Positions 1 through 9,509 of a DNA stretch of 64,000 nt are shown piece by piece; position 1 is the stretch's first letter; every line of letters begins with the position of its first letter. Made by a program: the position numbers and the translations under genes. The stretch is from NORP309 sp964352735 (GTDB lineage Bacteria > Pseudomonadota > Gammaproteobacteria > Xanthomonadales > Marinicellaceae): assembly GCA_964352735.1 (NCBI GenBank), contig CAYGTC010000009.1, positions 31,015 through 95,014 of the forward strand, in the 5' to 3' direction. The notes under the pieces were generated by a model. The model saw only the letters and a list, made by a program, of their open reading frames with translations, ran no database searches and was not told the origin of the DNA.

Positions 1-608
1 GCCACATAATGGTTTTTAAAAGGTTTGTATGGGTGCAATAATTTTGGCAAGAGCCCTGCTTGAACCAATGAAGATTTTCCACAACCACTTTGACCCAACA
101 ACATGATCAGCGTTGTAGAACCACTGGCTTTACTGTTGATCAATGACAATATATCTATGATCGCTTGTGAACGCCCAAAAAATATGTCTTTATGTTCTTG
201 CCGATATTGTTTTAACCCCCTAAATGGCGCCTTATTCAACCAAAAAGGTTCTATCGAAGAACCGCTGTTTTGAGTTGTTGAAACGTGCGCTATCACTGAG
301 TATCCACGTTTGGGAATGGTCGCAATATACTTAGGATTCTTTGAAGAATCACCCAACGCCTTACGCAATTGCGCAATGCACTTGTGTATTGGATTATCAC
401 TGATGTATTGATGTGGCCAACATTGTTTAATCAATTCATCCGAATTAACTATCTTTCCCTGTTTTGAACTCAGGTAAGTTAACACTTCCATCAACTTGGG
501 TTGAACAGTTTTATTAATGTCTTTATTTTTTATTGTATTTTTAGCAGGATTAACCAACCAACTGCCCAAATAGAATGGTTTTTGTTCTAATATTTCTATG
601 GGTAACAT
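1..608 (-). CDS. Winged-helix regulator fused to P-loop NTPase (partial)
   Basis: The frame opens at ATG 606-608 and runs off the left edge of the window, so only about 202 N-terminal residues are visible. Residues about 25-105 form an OmpR/PhoB (ToxR/CadC)-type winged helix: the stretch around QPKLMEVLTYL, the recognition region ISDNPIHKCIAQLRKALGD and the closing wing IPKRGYSV all fit. After a short linker there is a FFGR motif and then a Walker A loop, GQSGCGKSS, typical of STAND-class ATPases. Proteins of this plan usually continue into WD40, TolB or TPR repeats; that part is outside the window. It is divergent from lodA with 250 bp between them and is a candidate regulator of it (inference). 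No signal peptide or membrane segment is seen in the visible part. Confidence 0.85.
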   Translation of the reverse strand, partial: MLPIEILEQKPFYLGSWLVNPAKNTIKNKDINKTVQPKLMEVLTYLSSKQGKIVNSDELIKQCWPHQYISDNPIHKCIAQLRKALGDSSKNPKYIATIPKRGYSVIAHVSTTQNSGSSIEPFWLNKAPFRGLKQYRQEHKDIFFGRSQAIIDILSLINSKASGSTTLIMLLGQSGCGKSSLVQAGLLPKLLHPYKPFKNHYV

Positions 609-858
609 TTTTTCAGGGTTTATCAAAGGGTATACAATAATCTACAACCAAACAACAATTTTTACCACTATTATTTAACAAAAATTTACACTCTGTAATT
701 ATTGATCAATTCCATGACAACTCATCAACATTTTTCAACCATTTGCATTGACCAGACATGGCAGTAAGGTTTTGGTAAGGAGATACAATAAAATCGTAAG
801 GACTATACTCTGATCTATTGGCACAATTGCATAACACTTCAATTTAAGAGATAAGCCC

Positions 859-2961
859 ATGAAAAAATACAATTATCGTATTCATCCTACCATCGGTATC
901 TCCCGCGTCGGTAACAGCCATGAATTTTATTTAGGCCCAGAAACTGTAGCAGGCCTTAAAGATGATCCCAAAAGTGAACAAACTGGGGGCCTCCCCATCA
1001 AACCCAATACGGAAAAAGAGACCATAAAAAGCAGTGATTTACGTGATAAAGAAGGCGCATTTAAAAAACAAGCCGCTCGTTTCAAAATTTACCAATACTT
1101 GATCAGTGATGAAAAAGAAACCTACCCAATGAATCTCCCTGAACAAGATATCCAAGAAATCACCATCGGTTCAGAAATCAATGGCAAAAAAGTTACCAAC
1201 ATCATTTGGACAGTACATGTGGCCAATAAAAAAGCCAACACATTTGTACTTGTAGAAGATGTCAATCAGGCCCAAGGCATAACAGGTTATGAAGACGGTA
1301 AGTTACCACCCATTAGAAATACGAGAATTGATGATCCATCAGCCCCTCAACCCAGTAACCCAATAGAGGTACTGAATGATCCGGTACGGGTCAAAAAGCT
1401 CACCATTGACCCCGGCCCACGTACTGTCGCAGGCATCAATAGCAGAGCTGTTAATTTTGATGACGAAACTGTGGCCAGTTTCTTTGATGGCACACATGTC
1501 GTTTCTTTACCACATTACCCGATGTCTTTTCCGCAAGACAGCTTTGGAGACCTCGATTGCCCAACAGGTCCCATAAATACATTGGGAGAAATACAAACTG
1601 ATCAACATGGCCGACTCATTGTTACTGGAGGCAAAGGCAGAGCATGCTCATGGGGCAGGCATCAACTTACTGGTGATGTCAACAATGATCAATGGTTTGA
1701 TGATGCTTCTGATGGCCCTGTCAGTGCTGTAATTGAGTTTGATGATGGCAGCTATCAATGCATGGATGCCAATGCCTGGGTGACCACCACAGATCCATCT
1801 TATGCACCTCAGACATTAAATATAGTGCCATTATTTGATGACATCTATAACTCATGGGTGCAAACATTGAATTTATCGCCTGATTTGTATGCAGATGGGC
1901 AATTTCAGACTGATTACAAACCTTACTTTGATGACAATTTGAACCCAATTTTTCAAAGCGTTGCGCTACAAAAATGGAACATTAATCTCAACAGTATTGG
2001 TATCAGTTATCACGATCAAGTCGGTCAAATAACTGCTGAAATTGATCCAACAACAACTGGTGTACTCGATAGTGTCAGAGACCCCAATAATGAAAAACAA
2101 TTTTACCAAACGGGCTATATGCCATTAGCATTAGGAGATGCCAATAAAAGCTTTTTGGCTGTTACTGAAACCCAATATTTTTATTTAAAACAATGGACAA
2201 ATAAACAGTATCACCCGGGTAATGGCACGGCATTGAATGCTGGTGAGCTGTTGGATAAAAATGTATTGATGAATTGTTTGGGTGGTCGATTCAGCCCAGG
2301 CATTGATTTAACTTTTATTGTCAGACAGCCTGATTTATACATCAAAGACTGGTCAATATCAGGTACAGGTCCATTTCGAATAAAACCTGCACCGTTAGAT
2401 TATCTACACATAAGTAATGATCAACCTTTATTAACTGAAGGGTACATCCCTTTACATACCGGCAATATTGGACTTGAACCTGGCGATTTATCAAAATTCA
2501 TGGCCATTCCATGGCATACGGATTACAACTCTTGTGCAACCCATTTACCATCCCCTAACCCATCAGGCAATACCAATTTATTTTGGTCTTGGCCAGCACA
2601 AAGGCCAGTAGCTGTGTATGTCGCTAAAGAGGTAGCAGATAATGATGGCAGTTTAACCACCATCAATGGCAGCCAGCTGCAACAATGGTCAGTCAGGGGC
2701 CAAGGCACCAGCACACAAAATACCGTTGCTCAAAATTGGGGCCGTTACCAAAACAGCCAGAACATGATCAAAAACTGGCAAAATATTGGTGTAGTCATGC
2801 AAGGTAATGCCATAGATACCGATGCAGACGGCGGGCCTGCTGATGCGGATTATTATTTAGAAGTGGCAAGCCTCTTGCAAGAAGGTCGCAGTCCTACTAA
2901 CCCTGTTGAGCCTTACCCAAACACCAATAATTCATTACCTAAAATAATCATCGAGGATTGA
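859..2961 (+). CDS. lodA: LodA/GoxA-family CTQ-dependent amino acid oxidase
   Basis: This 700-residue protein has the features of the LodA/GoxA quinoproteins, which oxidatively deaminate an amino acid (lysine for LodA, glycine for GoxA) and release H2O2. The early segment YRIHPTIGISRVGNS is typical of the family. The cofactor cysteine tryptophylquinone is made from one Cys and one Trp; the candidates are Cys473 (in NCLGGRFSPG) and Trp552 (in PWHTDYNSC). The length matches the family. No classical signal peptide is seen, as in known members. An AAGAGA sequence lies 5' of the ATG. The lodB-like gene starts 3 bp after the stop, which fits one operon, because LodB is needed to form the cofactor. 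The substrate cannot be read from the sequence. Confidence 0.88.
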   Translation: MKKYNYRIHPTIGISRVGNSHEFYLGPETVAGLKDDPKSEQTGGLPIKPNTEKETIKSSDLRDKEGAFKKQAARFKIYQYLISDEKETYPMNLPEQDIQEITIGSEINGKKVTNIIWTVHVANKKANTFVLVEDVNQAQGITGYEDGKLPPIRNTRIDDPSAPQPSNPIEVLNDPVRVKKLTIDPGPRTVAGINSRAVNFDDETVASFFDGTHVVSLPHYPMSFPQDSFGDLDCPTGPINTLGEIQTDQHGRLIVTGGKGRACSWGRHQLTGDVNNDQWFDDASDGPVSAVIEFDDGSYQCMDANAWVTTTDPSYAPQTLNIVPLFDDIYNSWVQTLNLSPDLYADGQFQTDYKPYFDDNLNPIFQSVALQKWNINLNSIGISYHDQVGQITAEIDPTTTGVLDSVRDPNNEKQFYQTGYMPLALGDANKSFLAVTETQYFYLKQWTNKQYHPGNGTALNAGELLDKNVLMNCLGGRFSPGIDLTFIVRQPDLYIKDWSISGTGPFRIKPAPLDYLHISNDQPLLTEGYIPLHTGNIGLEPGDLSKFMAIPWHTDYNSCATHLPSPNPSGNTNLFWSWPAQRPVAVYVAKEVADNDGSLTTINGSQLQQWSVRGQGTSTQNTVAQNWGRYQNSQNMIKNWQNIGVVMQGNAIDTDADGGPADADYYLEVASLLQEGRSPTNPVEPYPNTNNSLPKIIIED

Positions 2962-2964
2962 GTT

Positions 2965-4110
2965 TTGAGTCAGCAGGTTTTTGATGTAGTGATCATAGGA
3001 GGTGGGCCTGCTGGCTGTGCCACAGCATTGATGCTTAATCAATTATCTGACTTGAGTATATTGTTGATTGATAAGGGCAATCAATACACCCAGCGCGTGG
3101 GTGAATCAATTCCACCAGATAGCCGTTTATTATTGCAAAAACTGGGCATCTGGCAGGACTTTGTTAATGACAGTCATGATCCATGCTTAGGCAGTCACTC
3201 ATTGTGGGGGCATAGTGAACTGGGATATAATGATTATTTGTTTAATCCCATGGGTCATGGTTGGCATTTAAATCGTCAAAAATTTGACTACAGATTAATC
3301 GCTAGCGTCAAAAATCGTGGTATTGATTGTTGGCAAAATTGTAGCGTTTATCAAACACAATCAATAAAATCTCATCATCTGCTCACGGTAAAAACGGGCA
3401 AGAAGGACAACAAAAACATTAAAGCCAGATTTGTTGTTGATGCCACAGGTAAAAACAGTCGATTCAGTAAAAAAATGGGCTGTACACAACAAGAGAATGA
3501 TGACATGGTTTGTATCACTGGCTTTTTTCAACAAAACCGCAACGATATCATCAGCAAACACACCTTACTTGAAGCCGTTGAATATGGGTGGTGGTATGCA
3601 GCTTGTTTACCCAATAACTCTCTGGCTGTTGCATTGGCTTGTGACCGATCTTTTGCAAAAAGATTCAAAGTATATAAATCGCATAACTGGCACATATTAT
3701 TGAATCAAAGCACCCAACAAGTTTCTAAAACACTTAAGAACACTGAATTTGTCAATAAGAGTTTAAGGGTTGATTTGGCTTCATCATTTGTACTTGATGA
3801 CATCATTGGCAACAATTGGTTGGCTACAGGTGATGCCGCTTGTAGTTTTGACCCCATTTCTGCTGGAGGCATATTCAAAGCCCTGACTCATGGTATTAAA
3901 GCAGCTGAAACCATTGAAAAACATTTTTGTAATAACAACACCGCGCTCAAAGCTTATCAACAATTGATCATTAATGATTACCAGCATTATCTGGCTGACA
4001 GCAGACATTTATATGAACAAGAACAACGTTGGCCCAACTCACCTTTCTGGCAACATCGTCAACATCGGCAACGTCACAGAAAATCACTGGGTTCCGCCCA
4101 GCTCCATTGA
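2965..4110 (+). CDS. lodB: LodB-like FAD-dependent maturation protein
   Basis: This 381-residue flavoprotein belongs to the tryptophan-halogenase/geranylgeranyl-reductase-like fold. The N-terminal Rossmann motif is GGGPAG (residues 12-17). A second FAD motif, ATGDAACSFDPISAGG, is in the C-terminal half. In the Marinomonas lod system LodB is required for forming the CTQ cofactor of LodA, and the same role is inferred here from adjacency. The best start is a TTG at 2965, preceded by GAGG at 2953-2956 and 3 bp after the lodA stop, so translation is probably coupled. The 3' end overlaps the end of the opposite-strand lipoprotein gene by 37 bp. The enzyme could instead act on another peptide substrate, but the pairing with lodA makes maturase the best call. 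Confidence 0.82.
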   Translation: MSQQVFDVVIIGGGPAGCATALMLNQLSDLSILLIDKGNQYTQRVGESIPPDSRLLLQKLGIWQDFVNDSHDPCLGSHSLWGHSELGYNDYLFNPMGHGWHLNRQKFDYRLIASVKNRGIDCWQNCSVYQTQSIKSHHLLTVKTGKKDNKNIKARFVVDATGKNSRFSKKMGCTQQENDDMVCITGFFQQNRNDIISKHTLLEAVEYGWWYAACLPNNSLAVALACDRSFAKRFKVYKSHNWHILLNQSTQQVSKTLKNTEFVNKSLRVDLASSFVLDDIIGNNWLATGDAACSFDPISAGGIFKALTHGIKAAETIEKHFCNNNTALKAYQQLIINDYQHYLADSRHLYEQEQRWPNSPFWQHRQHRQRHRKSLGSAQLH

Positions 4111-4544
4111 ACAGATTTTACTTTATAAATATCATTCTCCAATACAAAATCAACCGTAAATTTGGCCATATCTGCCTTGATTGAGGTCAGAATATTGACA
4201 CTCTCTATCGGTTTAGCGCCCATAGCTGCAACGATTTCCACTGTGGCATGCTTATCATCTGTCCATTGTATGTCCTTGACATTTGAAAAAACGTGCAAGG
4301 ATTTGTGTCTGAGCATCTGAATATGAATGACCTTTTTAATGTCTTCAAACTCTCGGTTGCTTTGATCATGGTAAGCTTGACTGATGTATTTCAATACATC
4401 CCCAAGCACTCTGTCCTCAAAACCTTTTTCAATTTCAGCAACTGATTGCAATAAGCGTTGGCGTTTGGTCAGCGGCTCATCATTGCTGCAACCACACAAA
4501 ATCAACGAAAGAAACAATATCAAGGGAATCGTAAAATTTTTCAT
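4074..4544 (-). CDS. Small predicted lipoprotein, NTF2-like
   Basis: A 156-residue product with an N-terminal lipoprotein signal: a hydrophobic run (IPLILFLSLI) followed by the lipobox LCGC, with Cys19 the likely lipidated residue. The mature part is a compact alpha/beta domain of about 135 residues with an amphipathic helical start (KRQRLLQSVAEIEKGFEDR) and several beta strands, which resembles NTF2/SnoaL-like lipoproteins. I cannot assign a function. It sits 7 bp downstream of the CotH gene on the same strand and may share its transcript. Its 3' end overlaps lodB tail to tail. Confidence 0.7.
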   Translation of the reverse strand: MKNFTIPLILFLSLILCGCSNDEPLTKRQRLLQSVAEIEKGFEDRVLGDVLKYISQAYHDQSNREFEDIKKVIHIQMLRHKSLHVFSNVKDIQWTDDKHATVEIVAAMGAKPIESVNILTSIKADMAKFTVDFVLENDIYKVKSVQWSWAEPSDFL

Positions 4545-4551
4545 CTATACA

Positions 4552-6342
4552 TCATAAGGTTTCAAATCCAGAAACATAAATCACATCTGGGGCATCGCCA
4601 TTTGGCCCATCGAATGTGACATCTATATCGAAAAATGGCCCCGTTCCATTTGGAGATCTGGATAGGCTTCTTTCTTTTTCCTGTTCACCAAAAGTAACCG
4701 AATCAATGATCGTTCCATCAATGTAGGAAAATATAATTTCTTCTCCATCTTTATCCAAACTGAATTTGGTGTGCAAGCCCACTTGATGTGGATCTTTATC
4801 TGCCCAAATGATCAAATAACCATTGGCAGGTATAACAGTACCAGCGGGAATTTCCCATTTGTGGATAAAAGAACTGGTGTCGCTGATGAAATAGTTGTCC
4901 AACGATATTGGAGAATCGGTATTGTTATAAAGCTCAATCCAATCATCAAAATCACCATCTTGATCAGACCACGGGCTATCGTCATCATTGCGTGCCATAA
5001 ATTCATTGATCACCACATCTTTCGGATCAATGGCAGCATTCAAATTGACACATGTGTGTCCCTCTGAGACCAGTTCATTTTGAATCACTATTGAACGATC
5101 TGTGATGAACCTTTTTAAACCCTGAGACACACCACGAAATGCGCCATCCCAATTATTAGCATTGACTGAATCATTAACAGTCATTGTATCAAAAAATTCA
5201 TTACTGGCACCCCACTCACTGAGTACCAAATTGAGTTGCGAATCTAACATCGGGTCAATTCTTTGATTGGTAAAATTTACTTCAAGTATTTCGCACATGT
5301 AATTCAATATTTTTTCTCTGTATTCTGACACAGCAAAGACTCTGGTAGTTAATACTTTATCAGCTCCTGCCGCAGCTACATCTTGTATTAAATCTAAATC
5401 TTCTGACCCTGACTCTTTTCGATCAAAGGCAAAGTTATAATCCCATGGCAACCAATGCATTTTATCAATTTTTGGTTCATAGTACATATACCAATTTCGA
5501 CCATGTTGTAAGTATGAATCCCAATTATTGGTGAGGATATCAATCGCCAATATTCTAAAATATTCATCTAACTCAAAAATATCTTTTAACTGTGTTGCAA
5601 ACTCAGCATCTGATGAGTTATTGATAAAATCCACAAACCCAATAAATTTACTCCAATCATTGGTTTCTTCATTGGTTTGTAATTCAAACGGATAACTTAA
5701 TGGATCGGACCCACTCCATTGTAATGAAGTATTGCCTTTATTTTTCCATAGCTCACCATCATTATCAGCAAAATTTCTTTTTAAATACCTTTTGTCAACT
5801 TGCTCTATGATGCCATACACACCCCAAAACACATCATTAACATAGATTTTTGCATGGGCCACTCTTGGCCCAGGAACACCATGCATTCTAAACATGTCAT
5901 AGACCAGTTTATCTTTACTGATCGATGCATCACCAACGCCATTCATTAAATTAAGTTTTCTTACACCGTCAAACTCTCTGTCTTCAACAAATTTACCAAA
6001 ATTTAATTTCAAAGGTTTTTTAGTAGAATCGGTGAAAAAGTTTGATGAAAATCCTTTTTGTCGGACGCCGACATCATCTAAAACTGTGCCATCCATACTC
6101 ACTGTTGCTGGCAAATAAGGAATATCTGTAGCTGAACCATTCAGCCAGGCATTGTAGTCATCGTCCAGTTGCTGCCAAAAATTTGGGTCTGAAGATGATA
6201 TTCTTATTTCATGAACATAGGTATCATCAAACAATGAATATTGGGCTGCAACATGGCTTGAAATCAGCATCAAAACAGTGAAAAGTATCATTTGATAGGG
6301 GCTGGAGTTTTTTTTAATGACTGATACGTGATTTGTTTTCAT
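4552..6342 (-). CDS. Exported CotH-kinase-fold protein with lamin-tail domain
   Basis: About 596 residues from the ATG at 6342; a longer frame begins at a TTG at 6396, but the ATG gives a better signal peptide (lysines, then MILFTVLMLISSHVAAQ). After export, residues about 30-400 form a CotH kinase domain: WGVYGIIEQVDKRYL, a central NNWDSYLQHGRNW and WLPWDYNFAFD fit the family. In spore CotH this fold phosphorylates a coat protein; the role of secreted gammaproteobacterial versions is unknown. Residues about 450-570 are a lamin-tail (LTD) domain with VVINEFMARN, DWIELYN and GYLIIWAD. The protein ends DVIYVSGFETL, a short tail also seen in other exported products here. The lipoprotein gene follows after 7 bp. 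Confidence 0.82.
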   Translation of the reverse strand: MKTNHVSVIKKNSSPYQMILFTVLMLISSHVAAQYSLFDDTYVHEIRISSSDPNFWQQLDDDYNAWLNGSATDIPYLPATVSMDGTVLDDVGVRQKGFSSNFFTDSTKKPLKLNFGKFVEDREFDGVRKLNLMNGVGDASISKDKLVYDMFRMHGVPGPRVAHAKIYVNDVFWGVYGIIEQVDKRYLKRNFADNDGELWKNKGNTSLQWSGSDPLSYPFELQTNEETNDWSKFIGFVDFINNSSDAEFATQLKDIFELDEYFRILAIDILTNNWDSYLQHGRNWYMYYEPKIDKMHWLPWDYNFAFDRKESGSEDLDLIQDVAAAGADKVLTTRVFAVSEYREKILNYMCEILEVNFTNQRIDPMLDSQLNLVLSEWGASNEFFDTMTVNDSVNANNWDGAFRGVSQGLKRFITDRSIVIQNELVSEGHTCVNLNAAIDPKDVVINEFMARNDDDSPWSDQDGDFDDWIELYNNTDSPISLDNYFISDTSSFIHKWEIPAGTVIPANGYLIIWADKDPHQVGLHTKFSLDKDGEEIIFSYIDGTIIDSVTFGEQEKERSLSRSPNGTGPFFDIDVTFDGPNGDAPDVIYVSGFETL

Positions 6343-6401
6343 GATTGCGGCAACTGGATAAAACCCAGATATTATCTCAATAAATGACAAATACAAATGA
6401 A

Positions 6402-6443
6402 AAAGCTCTGTTTTTCTAATTTTTTTTAGAAAAGCAGAGCTTT
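6402..6443 (-). terminator. Rho-independent terminator of idh
   Basis: A near-perfect inverted repeat of 18 bp (left arm 6402-6419, right arm 6426-6443, one G-U pair) encloses a 6-nt loop. Read on the minus strand, the stem containing AGCTCTG is followed by a short T run. It lies 60 bp beyond the idh stop codon, so it most likely ends the idh transcript. Confidence 0.8.
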
Positions 6444-6502
6444 ATGATAAAAAATTCTCAAATAATTCAATACATAGATTATTTGTTGATTGAAAATTTT
6501 AC

Positions 6503-8713
6503 TTAATCAATCAAACCATTGAATGTAGCACTTGGGCGCATGGCTTGAGATAGTTTTTCTTGATCTGGAAAATAATAACCATCAATATCCACAGCCTGAC
6601 CTTGTGCAGCAATCAATTCTTCATTGATTTTTGCTTCATTTTCACTCAATGCTTTTGCCAAAGGCGCAAATTGTGTTTTCAAATCGGCATCCTTATCTTG
6701 AGCAGCTAGAGCTTGTGCCCAATACAATGTCAAATAAAAGTGACTGCCACGATTATCCAATTCATTAACTTTTCTAGATGGTGACTTTTTCGCTTTCAAA
6801 AATTGATCGGTTGCTGTATCCAGAGCTTCTGACATCACCATGGCTTTGTTATTGCCTTTTAAGCCAATGTCTTCAAGTGAAACAGCCAATGCCAAAAATT
6901 CACCCAATGAATCCCAACGCAAGTGACCTTCACTGTTAAATTGTTGGACGTGTTTTGGCGCAGATCCACCAGCGCCTGTCTCAAACAAACCGCCACCAGC
7001 CAATAGTGGCACAATTGACAACATTTTTGCACTGGTACCCAATTCAAGAATTGGGAACAAATCAGTCAGATAATCACGCAATACATTACCTGTAACTGAA
7101 ATGGTATTTTTACCTGCTGTGACACGTTCACAAGTGTATCTCATCGCATCTATTGGTGATTTGATAGAAATTTCCAAACCCTCAGTGTCATGCATAGATA
7201 GATATTCTTCAACTTTTGCCATCAAATTTCTGTCATGTGCTCTTTCTGGGTCTAACCAAAATACTGCCGCATCACCAGTATTGCGTGCTCTGCTGACAGC
7301 CAGTTTAACCCAATCTCTGATGGGCAAGTCTTTGGTTTGACACATGCGCCAAATATCACCTTTTTCAACCGAGTGCTCCATCAACAAATCCCCATCTTTG
7401 CTGATTACCTGTACATTACCATCGGCAGGAATTTCGAAAGTTTTGTCATGAGAACCATATTCTTGGGCTTTTTGTGCCATCAATCCAACATTACAAACAT
7501 TGCCCATGGTTTCAACATCAAAGGCACCGTGTTCTTGGCAATAACTGATGATTTCTTGATAAATACCAGCATAACTGCGATCGGGGATACAAGCCTTCAT
7601 GTCTTGAGCTTTACCGTCTTTGTTCCACATCATACCTGAGGTACGAATCGCCGCAGGCATGGAAGCATCAATGATGACATCACTGGGCACATGCAAATTG
7701 GTAATCCCTTTATCAGAATCAACCATAGCCATGGCAGGGCCATTTTTATAGCAGGCAGCAATGTCTGCTTCAATTTCTTGTCGCTTGGCGTCATCCAATG
7801 AGGCGACTTTTTTAAGAACATTTCCAAAACCATTGTTTTGATTGACTCCCAACTCTTGCAAAACATCTGCATGTTTTTCAAAAACATCTTTGAAAAAGAC
7901 CGTCACAGCATGACCAAACATAATCGGATCAGAAACCTTCATCATGGTGGCTTTCAAATGCAATGAAAACAAAATGCCTTTGTTTTTGGCATCTTTGATT
8001 TCTTTTTCAAAAAAAGCGCGCAATGCTTTGACACTCATGACGGCTGAATCAATCACTTCTCCAGCCATTATCGGTGTGCTTTCTTTCAATACAACCGACC
8101 CATCTGAAGTATTCAAAATGATTTTGACATCATCTGCATCTTCCATCACCAATGATTGCTCACTAGAATAGTAGTCGCCATCCGTCATGTGTGCTACATG
8201 TGACTGTGAATCTGAGCTCCAAGCTCCCATGGAATGAGGATTGTCTTTGGCAAATTGTTTTACTGGTGCTGCCACACGACGATCAGAGTTACCCTCACGC
8301 AATACTGGATTAACGGCCGAACCCAAGTTTTTTGCATAACGTGCCTTGATGGATTTTTCTTCATCATTGGCTGGTTCATCAGGATAATTAGGCACCGCAT
8401 AACCATTGTCTTGCAATTCGGCAATGGTGGATTTTAATTGCGGAACAGAAGCTGAAATATTAGGCAATTTGATGACATTGGCCTCGGCTTTTTTGACCAA
8501 TACTCCCAATTCTGCCAAAGCATCTGATTGTTGCTGTTCTTCAGTTAAATAATCTGAAAAATTAGCAATGATGCGGCCTGCTAAAGAAATGTCCTTAGTT
8601 TCGATATTAATACCAGCAGCAGCGGTGAATTTTTTCACTATTGGCAAAAATGAAGCCGTTGCTAAAGCAGGTGCTTCATCTGTAAATGTATACACAATGG
8701 TTGGGTTTGTCAT
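6503..8713 (-). CDS. idh: NADP-dependent isocitrate dehydrogenase, monomeric type
   Basis: This 736-residue protein is a full-length monomeric isocitrate dehydrogenase, which oxidatively decarboxylates isocitrate to 2-oxoglutarate and makes NADPH in the cytoplasm. The start TIVYTFTDEAPALAT, the central DGDYYSSEQS and the block ARNTGDAAVFWLDPERAHD are typical of this family, which is unrelated in length to the dimeric Icd (about 415 residues). Family length is about 740, so the gene is complete. It appears to be a single-gene unit, with its own terminator at 6402-6443 and a hairpin upstream at 8770-8799. Confidence 0.95.
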   Translation of the reverse strand: MTNPTIVYTFTDEAPALATASFLPIVKKFTAAAGINIETKDISLAGRIIANFSDYLTEEQQQSDALAELGVLVKKAEANVIKLPNISASVPQLKSTIAELQDNGYAVPNYPDEPANDEEKSIKARYAKNLGSAVNPVLREGNSDRRVAAPVKQFAKDNPHSMGAWSSDSQSHVAHMTDGDYYSSEQSLVMEDADDVKIILNTSDGSVVLKESTPIMAGEVIDSAVMSVKALRAFFEKEIKDAKNKGILFSLHLKATMMKVSDPIMFGHAVTVFFKDVFEKHADVLQELGVNQNNGFGNVLKKVASLDDAKRQEIEADIAACYKNGPAMAMVDSDKGITNLHVPSDVIIDASMPAAIRTSGMMWNKDGKAQDMKACIPDRSYAGIYQEIISYCQEHGAFDVETMGNVCNVGLMAQKAQEYGSHDKTFEIPADGNVQVISKDGDLLMEHSVEKGDIWRMCQTKDLPIRDWVKLAVSRARNTGDAAVFWLDPERAHDRNLMAKVEEYLSMHDTEGLEISIKSPIDAMRYTCERVTAGKNTISVTGNVLRDYLTDLFPILELGTSAKMLSIVPLLAGGGLFETGAGGSAPKHVQQFNSEGHLRWDSLGEFLALAVSLEDIGLKGNNKAMVMSEALDTATDQFLKAKKSPSRKVNELDNRGSHFYLTLYWAQALAAQDKDADLKTQFAPLAKALSENEAKINEELIAAQGQAVDIDGYYFPDQEKLSQAMRPSATFNGLID

Positions 8714-8769
8714 ATTGATTCTCTACTCGATCAGTTTTTACATGCGCAGCATTATAAATGATTTCATCA

Positions 8770-8799
8770 ACATTGGGTAGCGCACTTGATACCCAATGT
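8770..8799. repeat. 10-bp inverted repeat between DUF1697 gene and idh
   Basis: ACATTGGGTA at 8770-8779 and TACCCAATGT at 8790-8799 are perfect complements around a 10-nt loop. The hairpin lies between the stop of the DUF1697 gene and the start of idh, both on the minus strand. There is no T run after it, so it may be a weak or Rho-assisted terminator or an operator for idh. Confidence 0.5.
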
Positions 8800-8813
8800 C
8801 GGTATAAGACCCG

Positions 8814-9350
8814 TTATTCGCTCAATTCATACAATTTATTTACGGTTTTCCAATTGCGTGTAGTGGCTTGTACTTTCAGTTTCTTTTCCAAAAACACATT
8901 TGACAATTTGCTGCGGCCATAACCGTTTGGGCAATGAAGGTAGACATGTCGTCCCTTGATTATTAACTGTTCAGGTGCTTTGACAAATTTCATCAAATCG
9001 TCAATATCTTCTTCCGTTGGTAACTCTGCTAAAAATGTCAATAATACTTTTGTGCCATCAGTGGTCAAATCTACAATCCTGAAAGGACATTCATCAATAA
9101 TGCGAGCATAATCTGTTGGTGTTCTGATCAGCACTGGCACTTCAAAGCCATACTGATTGACAATGGCTTTTTCAATGGCACTTTTTAATGCCACATCATC
9201 ACCATCATAATCACAAATCACATTGCCACTTTGGATATAAGTCTGCACATTTAAACACCCCATGTTTTCAAACATAGCTTGTAAATCTTTCATGGCAATT
9301 TTTTTCTGTCCACTGACATTGATGCCGCGTAAAATCACAATGAATTTCAT
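8814..9350 (-). CDS. DUF1697 family protein
   Basis: A 178-residue product counted from ATG 9350. The beginning IVILRGINVSGQKKIAMKDL is the signature of DUF1697, a widespread family of unknown function. Other typical segments are YIQSGNVICD and the closing ATTRNWKTVNKL. A longer reading would add nine residues (from 9377), but the family normally begins close to the conserved ILRGINV, and the ATG at 9350 is preceded by GGG at a usable distance. The protein is predicted cytoplasmic with no membrane segment. It is divergent from the MarR gene; the region between holds that gene's likely operators. Confidence 0.85.
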   Translation of the reverse strand: MKFIVILRGINVSGQKKIAMKDLQAMFENMGCLNVQTYIQSGNVICDYDGDDVALKSAIEKAIVNQYGFEVPVLIRTPTDYARIIDECPFRIVDLTTDGTKVLLTFLAELPTEEDIDDLMKFVKAPEQLIIKGRHVYLHCPNGYGRSKLSNVFLEKKLKVQATTRNWKTVNKLYELSE

Positions 9351-9443
9351 ATTTGTACCCATAATCATTTTGACCATATTTAAACATAATCGACAAAAGC
9401 TTGCATTGACTGAATAAGAAAACTTTTAATCAAATTATTATAC

Positions 9444-9455
9444 ACAAGTACTTGT
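9444..9455. promoter_or_regulatory. Palindromic site 1 upstream of marR-like gene
   Basis: ACAAGTACTTGT is a perfect 12-bp palindrome. An identical core recurs with its centre 37 bp downstream at 9480-9493. Paired palindromes just 5' of a MarR-family gene fit autoregulatory operator sites. Confidence 0.65.
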
Positions 9456-9479
9456 ATATATTTTTGTTTGAGATTAATA

Positions 9480-9493
9480 TACAAGTACTTGTA
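9480..9493. promoter_or_regulatory. Palindromic site 2 upstream of marR-like gene
   Basis: TACAAGTACTTGTA is a perfect 14-bp palindrome sharing its 12-bp core with the site at 9444-9455. It ends 16 bp before the chosen ATG at 9510, so a bound repressor would cover the start of the transcript. Confidence 0.65.
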
Positions 9494-9509
9494 CATAATA
9501 ACTGAATAT

